Of a stretch of 64,000 bases of DNA, positions 1 to 8,467 are shown one piece after another (positions within the stretch are counted from its first letter, which is position 1; every line of letters starts with the position of its first letter). This DNA comes from Cytobacillus sp. FSL H8-0458. GTDB lineage: Bacteria; Bacillota; Bacilli; Bacillales; Cytobacillaceae. Made by a program: the position numbers and the translations under genes. The stretch lies in contig NZ_JBBOBR010000001.1 in the NCBI RefSeq assembly GCF_038002165.1, positions 744,001 through 808,000 on the forward strand. Reading direction: 5' to 3'. Under the pieces are notes generated by a model that saw only the letters and a program-made list of their open reading frames with translations, ran no database searches and was not told the origin of the DNA.

Positions 1-176
1 TAGATATTGTACTGTATAATCCGCCTGGCCATAACGACATTGAAAATTTCATTGAGGAAGATTTATATGATGTTCATTGGCTTGAGGATGTTGTTTTTGA
101 ACAGGAATTTAAGGAGCCATCCTTTCTAAAAAAAGTTCTCTTTCAAGGATTATTAAAAAATTTAAAGGGTGATTGA
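1..176 (+). CDS. C-terminal end of a YceG-like Ter-cluster protein (5' truncated)
   Basis: An open frame enters at the left edge (codons in phase with base 3) and ends at TGA 174-176, leaving about 57 residues ending in LLKNLKGD. It stops 2 bases before the ATG of the TelA-like gene, whose ribosome binding site overlaps this stop, so the two are co-transcribed and probably translationally coupled. In B. subtilis the gene before yceH (TelA family) is yceG, a large Ter-associated protein of unknown function, and this tail is probably its counterpart. That assignment rests on position only, because too little sequence is present to recognise a domain. Confidence 0.5.
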   Translation, partial: DIVLYNPPGHNDIENFIEEDLYDVHWLEDVVFEQEFKEPSFLKKVLFQGLLKNLKGD

Positions 177-178
177 AA

Positions 179-1285
179 ATGAATCCGACCAAATCAACAG
201 AACTAAATTTAACAGCCCAGCTGCAGGATGATAAATTAACCGAAAATAACGTTTCAGAAATTAAGCTTGCTTTAAGGCAGGAGCCTGAGGTGCAAAATCT
301 GGCCAGGTCCATTGATGAGAAGGACCAAATACAAATACTTGAATTCGGCAAAGAGCCTGCTGTCCAGATTTCACGCTTCTCTGACCAGATATTGAGCAAC
401 ATGAGAACAACGAAGGTAGAAGATTCAGGTGAACTTTTAAAGCAGCTCGGCAGAATTATGGACAAATTTGACAAGAAGGATTTCCAACAGGGACCAAAAG
501 GCATCTTTGGCAAGCTTTTCAAGCGCGGAGAAAAAATGATTGAGAAGCTTTTCGGAAAATACCAGACAATGGGTGCGGAAATTGATAAAGTGTATGTTGA
601 AATTTCCAAATACCAAAGTGAAATGGTCGATTCCACAACCATGCTTGAACAAATGTATGAGCAAAATTATCAGTACTATCTGACGCTTGAAAAGTATGCT
701 GTTGCAGGACAAATGAAAGCCGATGATTTAAAAGCCAATCAGCTTCCACAGCTGGAAGCGCGGGCGGCTCAGGGGGATCAGATGGCTTCAATGCAGCTTG
801 ATACGTTAAGAAATGCCGTCGATTTACTCGAGCAAAGAGTTTATGATCTTGAAATGGCTAAAATGGTTGCCCTTCAGACTGCACCGCAAATCCGGCTGCT
901 TCAGAGAGGGAATACCAAGCTTATCGGCAAGATTAATTCTGCATTTGTAACCACTATTCCAATTTTTAAAAACGGTCTGATTCAGGCAGTTGCAGCCAAA
1001 AGACAAAAGCTTGTTGCTGATTCAATGAGCGAGCTGGACAGACGGACAAATGAGATGCTGGTGCGCAATGCCCAGAACATTTCAAACCAAAGTGCTGATA
1101 TTGCAAGATTGGCAGGCGGTCCAAGTATTAAGATTGAAACGATTGAGGAATCCTGGAATATCATCATGAAAGGTATGCAGGAGACTAAATCAATAGAAGA
1201 AGAAAACAAGCGTCTGCGTGAAGAAGGATCCAGGAGACTGGAACAGCTGCAGGACAATTTTAAAAAAATGAAGCAGCAGGGTTAG
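179..1285 (+). CDS. yceH: TelA-family toxic anion (tellurite) resistance protein, YceH-like
   Basis: A 368-residue cytoplasmic protein of the TelA/KlaA toxic-anion-resistance family. It is rich in helices and predicted coiled coils, with long Glu/Lys/Gln stretches (for example MASMQLDTLRNAVDLLEQRV in the middle) and a charged C-terminal tail. No enzymatic motif is visible. The open frame extends to a TTG at 173, but ATG 179 is preferred because GGGTGAT lies at the right distance. It sits between a YceG-like tail and a TerD gene, the usual Ter stress-operon context. Members are linked to tellurite, oxidative and cell-envelope stress resistance; the biochemical role is unknown. Family assignment is firm, function is inferred. 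Confidence 0.9.
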   Translation: MNPTKSTELNLTAQLQDDKLTENNVSEIKLALRQEPEVQNLARSIDEKDQIQILEFGKEPAVQISRFSDQILSNMRTTKVEDSGELLKQLGRIMDKFDKKDFQQGPKGIFGKLFKRGEKMIEKLFGKYQTMGAEIDKVYVEISKYQSEMVDSTTMLEQMYEQNYQYYLTLEKYAVAGQMKADDLKANQLPQLEARAAQGDQMASMQLDTLRNAVDLLEQRVYDLEMAKMVALQTAPQIRLLQRGNTKLIGKINSAFVTTIPIFKNGLIQAVAAKRQKLVADSMSELDRRTNEMLVRNAQNISNQSADIARLAGGPSIKIETIEESWNIIMKGMQETKSIEEENKRLREEGSRRLEQLQDNFKKMKQQG

Positions 1286-1336
1286 GAAGCTGCTCATTTT
1301 AAAATATAATATAAATTATGACGAGGTGGAATTGAT

Positions 1337-1948
1337 ATGGCAATTAATCTTCAAAAAGGCCAGCGTGTTGACTTAACTAAAGGAAATCCGGGATTATCTA
1401 AAATTATGGTAGGATTAGGCTGGGACCCAGTGCAAAAAAGCGGAGGCGGCGGTCTCCTGGGATCTTTATTCGGAGGCGGCGGCGGAGCAAATATCGACTG
1501 TGATGCTTCTGTAATCATGCTTGGTGAAAATGAAAAGCTAAAGAGCAATAAAGATGTCATTTACTTCGGTAATTTAAAGAGCGGCGATGGAAGTGTTCAG
1601 CATACTGGAGATAACCTCACAGGAGCAGGCGACGGAGACGACGAGCAGGTGCTGATTGATTTAAGCAGAGTGCCTGCACATATTCATAAAATGGTATTCG
1701 TTGTAAATATTTATGACAGCGTTAAGAGAAAGCAGCATTTCGGCATGATCCAGAATGCATTCATCAGAGTGGTAAACTCCGGCAACAATCAGGAACTGAT
1801 TCATTACAACCTGACTGATGACTACAGCGGAAGTACCAGTTTAATAGTTGGGGAGATTTATCGCCATGGAAGCGATTGGAAGTTCGCAGCTGTAGGTACA
1901 GGAACGGCTTCTCCCGGTCTTTCAGATGTAGTGCGCTCTTATTCTTAA
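1337..1948 (+). CDS. TerD-family stress/tellurium resistance protein
   Basis: A 203-residue TerD-domain protein. Typical features are the N-terminal LQKGQRVDLTKGNPGLSKI segment, the acidic IDCDAS and GDGDDEQ calcium-binding stretches, and the core DLSRVPAHIHKMVFVVNIYD. TerD domains bind calcium, and the Ter proteins are thought to form membrane-associated stress complexes. A glycine-rich insert (about residues 35-50, GGGGLLGSLFGGGGG) separates the first strand from the Asp-rich site, as in TerD proteins with this linker. ATG 1337 has GAGGTGG upstream. It is the last gene of the Ter operon; a terminator follows. Confidence 0.92.
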   Translation: MAINLQKGQRVDLTKGNPGLSKIMVGLGWDPVQKSGGGGLLGSLFGGGGGANIDCDASVIMLGENEKLKSNKDVIYFGNLKSGDGSVQHTGDNLTGAGDGDDEQVLIDLSRVPAHIHKMVFVVNIYDSVKRKQHFGMIQNAFIRVVNSGNNQELIHYNLTDDYSGSTSLIVGEIYRHGSDWKFAAVGTGTASPGLSDVVRSYS

Positions 1949-1965
1949 TAAAAATAAGCTTGGCA

Positions 1966-1992
1966 GGGGCCCGAAATTACTCGGGTCCTTTT
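1966..1992 (+). terminator. Rho-independent terminator after the TerD gene
   Basis: GGCCCGA/TCGGGTCC hairpin with a 6-base loop followed by a T run. Confidence 0.75.
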
Positions 1993-2180
1993 TGAATTTT
2001 CATAAAAGTTTACCATCATTTGTTTCCTTCAAATCCTCCTTTCATATGTTATAATTTTAATAGATTATCAGAACGGTTTTAGATTTTTTCTCCATTCAGG
2101 CAGTTCCGCAGCTTATATACTTCAAAGAGCTCTGTTGCCCGCAAATTATACATCTTAGATTAGCAGAAGGGGCTTTTCAC

Positions 2181-2882
2181 ATGCGCAAAATGGTACTTAC
2201 ATTTACAATTATGATTGTTTCCCTTGCACTGCTTGGGAACTCTCAAGCTGCCATGGGCGGCATAAAACTAAAGGATTACCCGCACTCCTCCGAGCTTAAA
2301 GAGTTTCTCAGTTTGAAATCTCCACGCCAGCTTGGTGAGATCTTTATTGTGCCTCTCGAACCTTTTGATGAGAGAGAGGCTGCAGAAATGATTTCCCGGG
2401 TTGATCATCTGCCTGTCTCCCTGCTCTCCAAAATAGAGGATGAAGATATCAGGGTGAAATTATTCGTGGGAAAGCTGACAGATAATCCTACGGCCCAGCA
2501 TCTTGCAGGGGTAATTCCCCGCGGCTATACAGGAGATACTACGTGGGATGACGTCCCAGGGGTTGGCGGGGCAAAAACAGTCCTTGTAAAAATAGGCTTC
2601 AGCGCGAGGGGGAAAGGTCATGGATCCGTTAATCTGGAACTTCATGAACTTGCCCATTCTGTTGATCGCCATGTTTACAATGGCATTCGATTTAATCAGA
2701 AGTTTCTATCTGTGTGGAAAGCTGAAAAAGCTAAATTGTTCCCGGGTCAAAATTATTTTCTTTCCTTCCCTGAAGAATATTTCGCTGAGGCTTTTGCTAT
2801 GTATTTTTCAGGAGGGGAATCCAGGAGATTATTAAGCGAGAATGCTCCGAAAACCTATGATTTTATAAAAGAATTAAACTGA
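2181..2882 (+). CDS. Secreted zinc metalloprotease, anthrax lethal factor/Pro-Pro endopeptidase (M34) family
   Basis: A 233-residue protein with a signal peptide (about residues 1-24, cleavage near SQAA) and one compact protease domain. HELAH gives His155, Glu156 and His159. Tyr192 and Glu199 (in EEYFAEAF) match, by spacing and local sequence, the Tyr and zinc-ligand Glu of lethal factor, and the end (NAPKTYDFI) resembles the lethal factor C-terminus (from memory). The size fits secreted stand-alone members such as Clostridioides PPEP-1, which cut Pro-Pro bonds in surface adhesins. The substrate here is unknown. Start ATG 2181 follows AGAAGGGG. It is a monocistronic gene just ahead of thyA. 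Family confident; proline specificity is inference. Confidence 0.82.
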   Translation: MRKMVLTFTIMIVSLALLGNSQAAMGGIKLKDYPHSSELKEFLSLKSPRQLGEIFIVPLEPFDEREAAEMISRVDHLPVSLLSKIEDEDIRVKLFVGKLTDNPTAQHLAGVIPRGYTGDTTWDDVPGVGGAKTVLVKIGFSARGKGHGSVNLELHELAHSVDRHVYNGIRFNQKFLSVWKAEKAKLFPGQNYFLSFPEEYFAEAFAMYFSGGESRRLLSENAPKTYDFIKELN

Positions 2883-2972
2883 TTTACCTGTTTCTTTAAA
2901 GTTTTTAACTGATGTGAAACGAATGGAAATTGTGTACAATAGCAATGAGTATTTTAAAAAGGTTGGGTGGAA

Positions 2973-3767
2973 ATGAAACAATATTTAGATCTTTGCAGGC
3001 ATGTTCTGGAAAATGGCACTAAAAAAGAAGACCGTACAGGCACAGGTACAATAAGTACGTTTGGATATCAGATGCGCTTTAACCTGCAGGAGGGCTTCCC
3101 GCTTGTTACTACTAAGAAATTGCATCTGAAATCCATAATCCATGAGCTATTATGGTTTTTAAATGGAGATACAAATGTAAAATATCTTCAGGAAAATGGT
3201 GTGCGGATATGGAATGAGTGGGCAGACGAGGAAGGGAATCTCGGACCCGTTTATGGACATCAGTGGAGATCCTGGACAGGTGCTGATGGAAATACAGTTG
3301 ATCAGATTACCAGCCTGATTGAGCAAATCAAAACAAATCCTGATTCCCGCCGCCTGATTGTAAATGCATGGAATGTGGGAGAAATTGAAAAGATGGCTTT
3401 GCCGCCTTGCCATTGCATGTTCCAGTTTTACGCTGCAGATGGAAAGCTATCCTGCCAGCTTTATCAGAGATCTGCAGATGTCTTTCTCGGCGTGCCGTTT
3501 AATATTGCTTCCTATGCTTTACTGACTATGATGGTTGCGCAGGTTTGCGATCTAGAGCCTGGTGAGTTTGTTCATACTTTTGGTGATGTGCATATCTACC
3601 AGAATCATCTTGAACAGGTAAACCTCCAGCTGGGCCGTGATCCTCGAAAGCTTCCAAAAATGAAGATGAATCCTGATGTGAAAGATATTTTCAGCTTTAA
3701 GTTTGACGATTTCCAGCTTGAAGACTATGATCCGCACCCTCATATTAAAGGAGTTGTCAGTGTATGA
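2973..3767 (+). CDS. thyA: Thymidylate synthase
   Basis: A 264-residue folate-dependent thymidylate synthase converting dUMP plus methylene-tetrahydrofolate to dTMP plus dihydrofolate. Cys146 in PPCHCMF is the nucleophile; the RTGTGT phosphate-binding loop, the WHGE-equivalent [10 protein letters not shown] and the [18 protein letters not shown] dUMP-binding segment are all intact. The length equals E. coli ThyA and B. subtilis ThyB. The frame opens at GTG 2967, but ATG 2973 gives the conserved MKQYLDL start. The stop overlaps the dfrA start (ATGA), which couples dTMP synthesis to recycling of its dihydrofolate product. Confidence 0.98.
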   Translation: MKQYLDLCRHVLENGTKKEDRTGTGTISTFGYQMRFNLQEGFPLVTTKKLHLKSIIHELLWFLNGDTNVKYLQENGVRIWNEWADEEGNLGPVYGHQWRSWTGADGNTVDQITSLIEQIKTNPDSRRLIVNAWNVGEIEKMALPPCHCMFQFYAADGKLSCQLYQRSADVFLGVPFNIASYALLTMMVAQVCDLEPGEFVHTFGDVHIYQNHLEQVNLQLGRDPRKLPKMKMNPDVKDIFSFKFDDFQLEDYDPHPHIKGVVSV

Positions 3768-4249
3768 TTTCTTTAATGTGGGCAATGGATGAGAATCGTG
3801 TGATCGGCAGGGATAATAAACTTCCCTGGCATTTGCCTGAGGATTTAAAGTTTTTTAAAAGAACGACGATGGGTCATCCGATTGCCATGGGACGCAAAAC
3901 CTGGGATTCAATCGGGAGACCTCTGCCGGGGAGAGAAAATATTGTTATAACCCGGAATAAATCCTTTTCCTGTGAAGGATGCACAGTAGTACATACAGTT
4001 GAGGAACTTTTGAAGTTCAGCGGAGAGAGAGAAGATGAGATCTTTGTCATCGGCGGTGCAGAGATTTTTAAAGCCATTCTTCCTGCAGCTGATCGTCTAT
4101 ATCTGACTATGATCTATGACCAATTTGAAGGGGACACATACTTTCCGGAATTGGACATGTCAGAATGGGACCTCCTCTCAAGGGAGAAAGGCAAAAGGGA
4201 TGAAAAAAATCCGTATGATTTTGAATTCCTCATTTATAAAAGAAAATAA
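3764..4249 (+). CDS. dfrA: Dihydrofolate reductase
   Basis: A 161-residue NADPH-dependent dihydrofolate reductase that regenerates tetrahydrofolate for thyA and one-carbon metabolism. It shows the N-terminal [23 protein letters not shown] substrate loop split across residues 6-28, the [21 protein letters not shown]/folate segment, and the FVIGGAEIF cofactor motif. The acidic substrate-binding residue is Glu in LPEDL. It overlaps the thyA stop by 4 bases, a classic thyA-dfrA operon. A terminator follows. Confidence 0.98.
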   Translation: MISLMWAMDENRVIGRDNKLPWHLPEDLKFFKRTTMGHPIAMGRKTWDSIGRPLPGRENIVITRNKSFSCEGCTVVHTVEELLKFSGEREDEIFVIGGAEIFKAILPAADRLYLTMIYDQFEGDTYFPELDMSEWDLLSREKGKRDEKNPYDFEFLIYKRK

Positions 4250-4256
4250 CCTTAAC

Positions 4257-4287
4257 AGCAGCTCGCGCCGGCGGGCTGCTTTTTTTA
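4257..4287 (+). terminator. Terminator of thyA-dfrA
   Basis: AGCAGC...GCTGCT GC-rich hairpin followed by seven T residues. Confidence 0.85.
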
Positions 4288-4365
4288 ATTATTAAACTGT
4301 AAACATATAGTGAAAGGATCCTGATTAATATATAATGTAAAACATCTCAACCCTTGGAGGTATGT

Positions 4366-5097
4366 ATGCTTCGACTAATAATCTTTTTTCTTTATATGGG
4401 CGGATATTTAGTTTATAGCCTTCCTGCACTATCCCGGATGAGAAACCTGAGTTCGGCACTCCCTGTTGAAGAGCGCGACCGCATCATCCATAAAGTGCCC
4501 CAAAAGTGGTCCAGGACGATTATGAAAATATCAGGCTCTCAAGTAAAAATTACGGGGCAGGAATTAATTCCGGATGGGCCAGTAGTCATTGTCTGCAACC
4601 ATGAAGGGGATTTTGATATTCCAGTCCTTCTTGCATCCATTAATAAACCTTTTGGTTTTATATCGAAAGTAGAAATGAAGAAAGCACCCATTATCTCATC
4701 ATGGATGGAAGTCATGAATTGTGTCTTTATTGATCGCAGCAATCGCAGGAGTGCTATCAATTCTTTAAAGAATGCTGCAGAGCTTTTAAAACAGGGACAC
4801 TCTCTCCTGATTTTCCCGGAAGGGACAAGAAGCAGGGGAGGGCAGGTAGCGCCTTTTAAAGTAGGCGGATTCAGGCTTGCACAGGATGCAGGTGTTCCGA
4901 TTGTGCCAATATCCATTAAAGGGACAGCAGATGCCTTTGAAAAGAATGGGAGACTCATAAAGCCGGCTAAAATAGAAATTAGGGTGTGCAAGCCTGTGAA
5001 TGCCAGGATTGTTAAAGATATGGATGCAAAGTTTCTTGCACAGGAAGTAAGAGGGATAATCTGCAGCAGTCTTTCGGACAGAAAAATCGCTTCATAA
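4366..5097 (+). CDS. plsC: 1-acyl-sn-glycerol-3-phosphate acyltransferase
   Basis: A 243-residue PlsC-family membrane acyltransferase forming phosphatidic acid from lysophosphatidate and acyl donor. It has an N-terminal membrane segment (residues 1-20), the catalytic H-x4-D motif in NHEGDFD, the acceptor-binding FPEGTRSRGG motif and the downstream PIVPISIKG motif. ATG 4366 follows TTGGAGG; the frame could begin at TTG 4354, but that lies inside the ribosome binding site. It corresponds in position to B. subtilis ypkP, beside dfrA. It has its own terminator and is monocistronic. Confidence 0.95.
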   Translation: MLRLIIFFLYMGGYLVYSLPALSRMRNLSSALPVEERDRIIHKVPQKWSRTIMKISGSQVKITGQELIPDGPVVIVCNHEGDFDIPVLLASINKPFGFISKVEMKKAPIISSWMEVMNCVFIDRSNRRSAINSLKNAAELLKQGHSLLIFPEGTRSRGGQVAPFKVGGFRLAQDAGVPIVPISIKGTADAFEKNGRLIKPAKIEIRVCKPVNARIVKDMDAKFLAQEVRGIICSSLSDRKIAS

Positions 5098-5101
5098 AAA
5101 G

Positions 5102-5129
5102 AAGGCCCCAGTCAGTCAGGGGCCTTTTA
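5102..5129 (+). terminator. Terminator of plsC
   Basis: AAGGCCCC/GGGGCCTT hairpin with T run; it may serve the converging small gene on the other strand as well. Confidence 0.8.
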
Positions 5130-5138
5130 AGCGGTAAA

Positions 5139-5375
5139 TTATAAATTCGGATTCACTAAATAATCTGTGAGCTTCTGAATCATTCCGTGGTATTCCTTGG
5201 GATCGCAAAACTCTTCTGCGGTAAAGTTCTCTTTCACCCACTCTATTAATTCATCTGCACTGTTGAAGTACTCTCCACTCGTGTCGCTTTTCCGAATCAT
5301 ATACCTGCCGTTATCTTCATCCACTGTTACCTCCACAGGCAAAGCGCTATCCAGACTGCATAAAGAAAACTCCAT
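5139..5375 (-). CDS. Hypothetical small acidic protein (78 aa)
   Basis: A 78-residue acidic soluble protein without signal peptide or membrane segment; I do not recognise the family. It has a short beta-rich N-terminus (VEVTVDEDNGRYMIR) and a helical second half (ADELIEWVKENFTAEEF). AAAGGGGTG on the minus strand sits correctly before ATG 5375, which supports a real gene. It is convergent with plsC and divergent from ilvA. No function can be assigned. Confidence 0.75.
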   Translation of the reverse strand: MEFSLCSLDSALPVEVTVDEDNGRYMIRKSDTSGEYFNSADELIEWVKENFTAEEFCDPKEYHGMIQKLTDYLVNPNL

Positions 5376-5482
5376 TCCTGCACCCCTTTGAGATATAAAT
5401 TAACTTTTGCTTATTATATGTCAGTTTTAGCTGTTTCTATCCATAAAATAATTCGAAAAATGTAAATTTTAAAAAAACCGGA

Positions 5483-5510
5483 TTGAAATCGTGTTTTATC
5501 ATGGTATAAT
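5483..5510 (+). promoter_or_regulatory. Sigma-A type promoter of ilvA
   Basis: TTGAAA, 16-base spacer, TATAAT. It lies 38 bases before ATG 5548, leaving no room for a T-box leader. The flanking AT-rich TTCGAAAAAT region is a weak CodY-box candidate only. Confidence 0.75.
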
Positions 5511-5547
5511 GTACAAATTAATAACTTGTAAAGAAGAGGGTGGCAAA

Positions 5548-6816
5548 ATGGAACAGAAAGTAATGACAAAAAAATGGGTGCAGTTGGAAGATATTTTAAT
5601 TGCATACCAGCAGCTTAAGGATATTGTTGCCCATACACCTTTACAGAAGAATGAACGCCTATCAGAAAAGTATGAGTGCAATGTCTATTTGAAAAGGGAA
5701 GATCTTCAGCATGTCCGCTCATTTAAATTAAGAGGCGCCTACTATAAAGTTAAATCTTTAACTGCAGAGGAGCTTGAAAATGGTGTAGTCTGTGCAAGTG
5801 CAGGGAATCATGCACAGGGAGTTGCCTATGCATGCAGACACCTTGGAGTTCAGGGGAAGATTTTCATGCCGGCGACCACGCCGAGACAAAAGGTGAGCCA
5901 GGTAGAGCTGTTTGGCAGAGATTCAGTAGAGATCATACTTGTTGGGGACACTTTTGATGATTCCTATCACGAAGCTCTTAAATGTGCCACTGAGGAGGAT
6001 AGGGCATTTATTCATCCGTTTGATGATGAAATGGTGATAGCAGGACAGGGAACAGTAGCGGTTGAGATGCTTAACGATTGTGAAGAACAAGTCGATTTTG
6101 TTATTGCCAGCATTGGCGGAGGCGGATTAATGGCCGGACTCAGCACTTACATAAAAAGCATCTCGCCGGAAACGCAGATGATTGGAGTTGAACCTGAAGG
6201 AGCACCCTCTATGAGCGAAGCAATCAGGGTTCAAACAGTAGCACCCCTCGGGAAGATTGATAAGTTTGTAGATGGTGCGGCGGTAAAATGTGTGGGTGAA
6301 AAAACCTATGACATCTGCAATGAGCTTGTTGATGATATTTTCATGGTTCCTGAAGGGAAAGTGTGCACGACCATCCTTGAATTATATAACGAGCATGCGA
6401 TTGTGGCAGAGCCTGCGGGTGCTTTGCCGATTGCTGCATTGGATATGTGCAGGGATCAAATTAAAGGAAAGAATGTTGTTTGTGTGATCAGCGGCGGCAA
6501 TAATGATATTGGTCGCATGCAGGAAATTAAAGAGCGTTCCCTGCTTTATGAAGGCCTGCTTTACCATTTTATAGTGAATTTCCCCCAAAGGGCAGGGGCA
6601 TTAAGAGAGTTCCTTGACGAAGTGCTTGGTCCGACGGACGATATTACACGTTTTGAATATACGAAAAAAAATAATAAAGAAAATGGTCCTGCCCTTGTAG
6701 GAATTGAGCTGAAGCATAGGGAGGACTATAGCGATCTCATTGTGAGAATGAATAAAAAGGGGTTCTCCTACAAGGAGATAAACAAAGACAGCAACCTTTT
6801 TCATCTGCTTGTATAA
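5548..6816 (+). CDS. ilvA: Threonine ammonia-lyase (biosynthetic threonine dehydratase)
   Basis: A 422-residue PLP enzyme converting threonine to 2-oxobutyrate, the entry step of isoleucine synthesis. Lys60 in SFKLRGA carries PLP; the ASAGNHAQG and SIGGGGLMAG phosphate-binding loops are present. The C-terminal ~85 residues (from about LLYEGLLYHFIVNFPQRAG) form the ACT-like regulatory domain, single as in B. subtilis IlvA. ATG 5548 follows AAGAAGAGGGTGGC; the longer frame from 5491 overlaps the promoter. It is outside any ilv/leu cluster, as in B. subtilis. Confidence 0.97.
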   Translation: MEQKVMTKKWVQLEDILIAYQQLKDIVAHTPLQKNERLSEKYECNVYLKREDLQHVRSFKLRGAYYKVKSLTAEELENGVVCASAGNHAQGVAYACRHLGVQGKIFMPATTPRQKVSQVELFGRDSVEIILVGDTFDDSYHEALKCATEEDRAFIHPFDDEMVIAGQGTVAVEMLNDCEEQVDFVIASIGGGGLMAGLSTYIKSISPETQMIGVEPEGAPSMSEAIRVQTVAPLGKIDKFVDGAAVKCVGEKTYDICNELVDDIFMVPEGKVCTTILELYNEHAIVAEPAGALPIAALDMCRDQIKGKNVVCVISGGNNDIGRMQEIKERSLLYEGLLYHFIVNFPQRAGALREFLDEVLGPTDDITRFEYTKKNNKENGPALVGIELKHREDYSDLIVRMNKKGFSYKEINKDSNLFHLLV

Positions 6817-6886
6817 GTCCAAAATGACTGGCGGATCCCTAATTTTAATAAGATATGTGACTGAAATATGAATTTTTATGATATCT

Positions 6887-6915
6887 GTGACATTTCCTTT
6901 AAAAAGTACTATAAT
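6887..6915 (+). promoter_or_regulatory. Sigma-A type promoter of tatA
   Basis: GTGACA, 17-base spacer, TATAAT, ending 43 bases before ATG 6959. Confidence 0.7.
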
Positions 6916-6958
6916 CGTATTAGATTCAAAAGGGAAGTACTTTAAAGGAGATGTGAAT

Positions 6959-7156
6959 ATGCTTTCAAATATCGGTGTTCCAGGATTAATTTTAATCCTT
7001 GTTTTGGCGTTAATCATATTCGGTCCAAAAAAGCTGCCGGAAATTGGCCGTGCTTTTGGTGAAACACTAAGAGAATTTAAAAAATCTACCCGAGACTTGA
7101 CAAGTGACGTGATGGATGAGCTTGAACAGGATACAAAGAAAAAAACGGTTAAATAA
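6959..7156 (+). CDS. tatA: Twin-arginine translocase subunit TatA
   Basis: A 65-residue TatA protein: an N-terminal membrane helix (residues 1-20) with [13 protein letters not shown], the hinge motif [14 protein letters not shown], then an amphipathic helix and a Lys/Glu-rich tail. TatA oligomers form the pore through which folded twin-arginine proteins pass. ATG 6959 follows AAAGGAGAT; the frame is open further upstream but overlaps the promoter. tatC follows after a hairpin. Confidence 0.97.
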   Translation: MLSNIGVPGLILILVLALIIFGPKKLPEIGRAFGETLREFKKSTRDLTSDVMDELEQDTKKKTVK

Positions 7157-7187
7157 GGTGTAAGGATATACTTCTTGCACCTTTTTG
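7156..7187 (+). terminator. Hairpin/T-run between tatA and tatC
   Basis: AAGGTGTAAG/CTTGCACCTT, 10 pairs, then T5. Partial termination here would give more TatA than TatC, matching the known excess of TatA. Confidence 0.7.
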
Positions 7188-7249
7188 TTTTGGTTTAAAA
7201 AATCTGGCTGGTCAAGCCCGGCTTTTTATAAAATTAGCAGGAGAATTGT

Positions 7250-7987
7250 ATGGAAGAAAAAGAGTTAAATTTAGTCGAACATCTGGATGAATTAAGAAAA
7301 AGGCTCATTATAACGGCATCAGCATTTATCCTGTTTTTTATTGCAGGCTTTGTTTTTGTGGAGGATATTTATAAGTGGCTGGTAAGAGACCTGGAGGTCA
7401 AATTGATTGTCCTGGGCCCAAGTGATATTATCTGGGTTTACTTTATGCTTGCTACGGTTATTGCCGTTGCAGCAACAATACCGGTTCTGGCCTTGCAGAT
7501 TTGGCTGTTTGTCAAGCCTGCCCTGACAGCGGCTGAGCGGAAGATTTCTCTTTCTTATGTGCCGGCATTGTTTATTCTGTTTATTACAGGCCTTTGCTTT
7601 GGGTATTTTGTTATTTTCCCAACCGTATTAAGCTTTCTTGTAGAGCTGGGGGGAGAAATGTTTGAGGCCAATTTTACTGCGGATAAATATTTCCGCTTTG
7701 TCCTTAATATGACTTTGCCATTTGGAGTTTTATTTGAACTCCCTGTCGTAATCATGTTCCTGACTTCACTTGGGATTCTTAATCCGTATGTGCTTACAAA
7801 AATCAGGAAATATGCTTATTTTGTTCTTATCGTAATTTCGGTTATTATATCACCTCCAGACTTCATGTCTGATATTCTTGTAACCATTCCCTTGCTGCTG
7901 CTTTATGAAATAAGCATCAACTTATCAAAAATTGTCTATAAAAGAAAGCTGAAAAAGCAAGAAAATTCAGGAGAGGCATCTTCATAA
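7250..7987 (+). CDS. tatC: Twin-arginine translocase subunit TatC
   Basis: A 245-residue polytopic membrane protein with six predicted helices. The N-terminal signature LNLVEHLDELRKRLI contains the conserved Glu that reads the twin-arginine signal; FPTVLSFL and SPPDFMSD-type loops are typical. TatC is the signal-peptide receptor of the minimal TatA-TatC translocase. AGGAGA precedes ATG 7250. It is transcribed with tatA. Confidence 0.97.
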   Translation: MEEKELNLVEHLDELRKRLIITASAFILFFIAGFVFVEDIYKWLVRDLEVKLIVLGPSDIIWVYFMLATVIAVAATIPVLALQIWLFVKPALTAAERKISLSYVPALFILFITGLCFGYFVIFPTVLSFLVELGGEMFEANFTADKYFRFVLNMTLPFGVLFELPVVIMFLTSLGILNPYVLTKIRKYAYFVLIVISVIISPPDFMSDILVTIPLLLLYEISINLSKIVYKRKLKKQENSGEASS

Positions 7988-8076
7988 AAAAATTAATGGG
8001 ATAGCATAATCAGACACATTTCGAGCCTTATTTGGGGTATAATATTAACAAACGGGTGAAAAAGAGGATTGATATT

Positions 8077-8328
8077 TTGCTATTTAAAAGCCTAGAGTTC
8101 AAAAATGCTGTTGGACAGAAGGTAAAAATTATTGAAATTCCTGTATTGGCAAAAGATAGCCCTTATTATTTTATGATCCAAGTCCGTTTAAAAACTTTTA
8201 TTGCGGCCACTAATGCCAATGAAAAAACACTTAAGAACCATTCTTTTAGAGAATATCTAAAGCGAGTTTTAAAGTGGCCCGTCTATGAAGAGATTTTTGA
8301 GACTCCAGAATTAAAAAATAACGCTTAA
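8077..8328 (+). CDS. ypmP: DUF2535 family protein, YpmP-like
   Basis: An 83-residue soluble basic protein of the DUF2535 family found in Bacillus; function unknown. TTG 8077 is chosen because AGAGGA lies 7 bases upstream and the product then begins MLFKSLEFKNAVGQKV; the open frame reaches back to 8032 without a ribosome binding site. In B. subtilis ypmP lies downstream of ilvA, and here only tatAC separates them, which supports the name. A terminator follows. Confidence 0.75.
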   Translation: MLFKSLEFKNAVGQKVKIIEIPVLAKDSPYYFMIQVRLKTFIAATNANEKTLKNHSFREYLKRVLKWPVYEEIFETPELKNNA

Positions 8329-8338
8329 CAACATTGAT

Positions 8339-8363
8339 GCCGGCAGCCAGCCGGTATTTTTTT
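8339..8363 (+). terminator. Terminator of ypmP
   Basis: CCGGC-AGCCA-GCCGG hairpin followed by ATTTTTTT. Confidence 0.8.
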
Positions 8364-8467
8364 GGCCACTTGGAAGAGAAGAACAAGCTATATATTATTG
8401 CTTTATTTGTATTTTGCTTGAATGTATAATATGAACTAATTGTTAATGCAAGGGAAGTGAAAGCATA

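Noticed and set aside
109..642. 177-codon antisense frame over the TelA gene
   Set aside because: Entirely antisense to a well-supported gene, no ribosome binding site, Ser/Phe-rich translation typical of shadow frames.
5400..5547. T-box or CodY-regulated leader for ilvA
   Set aside because: Promoter is only 38 bases from the start codon, so no leader fits; the TTCGAAAAAT stretch is too poor a CodY match.
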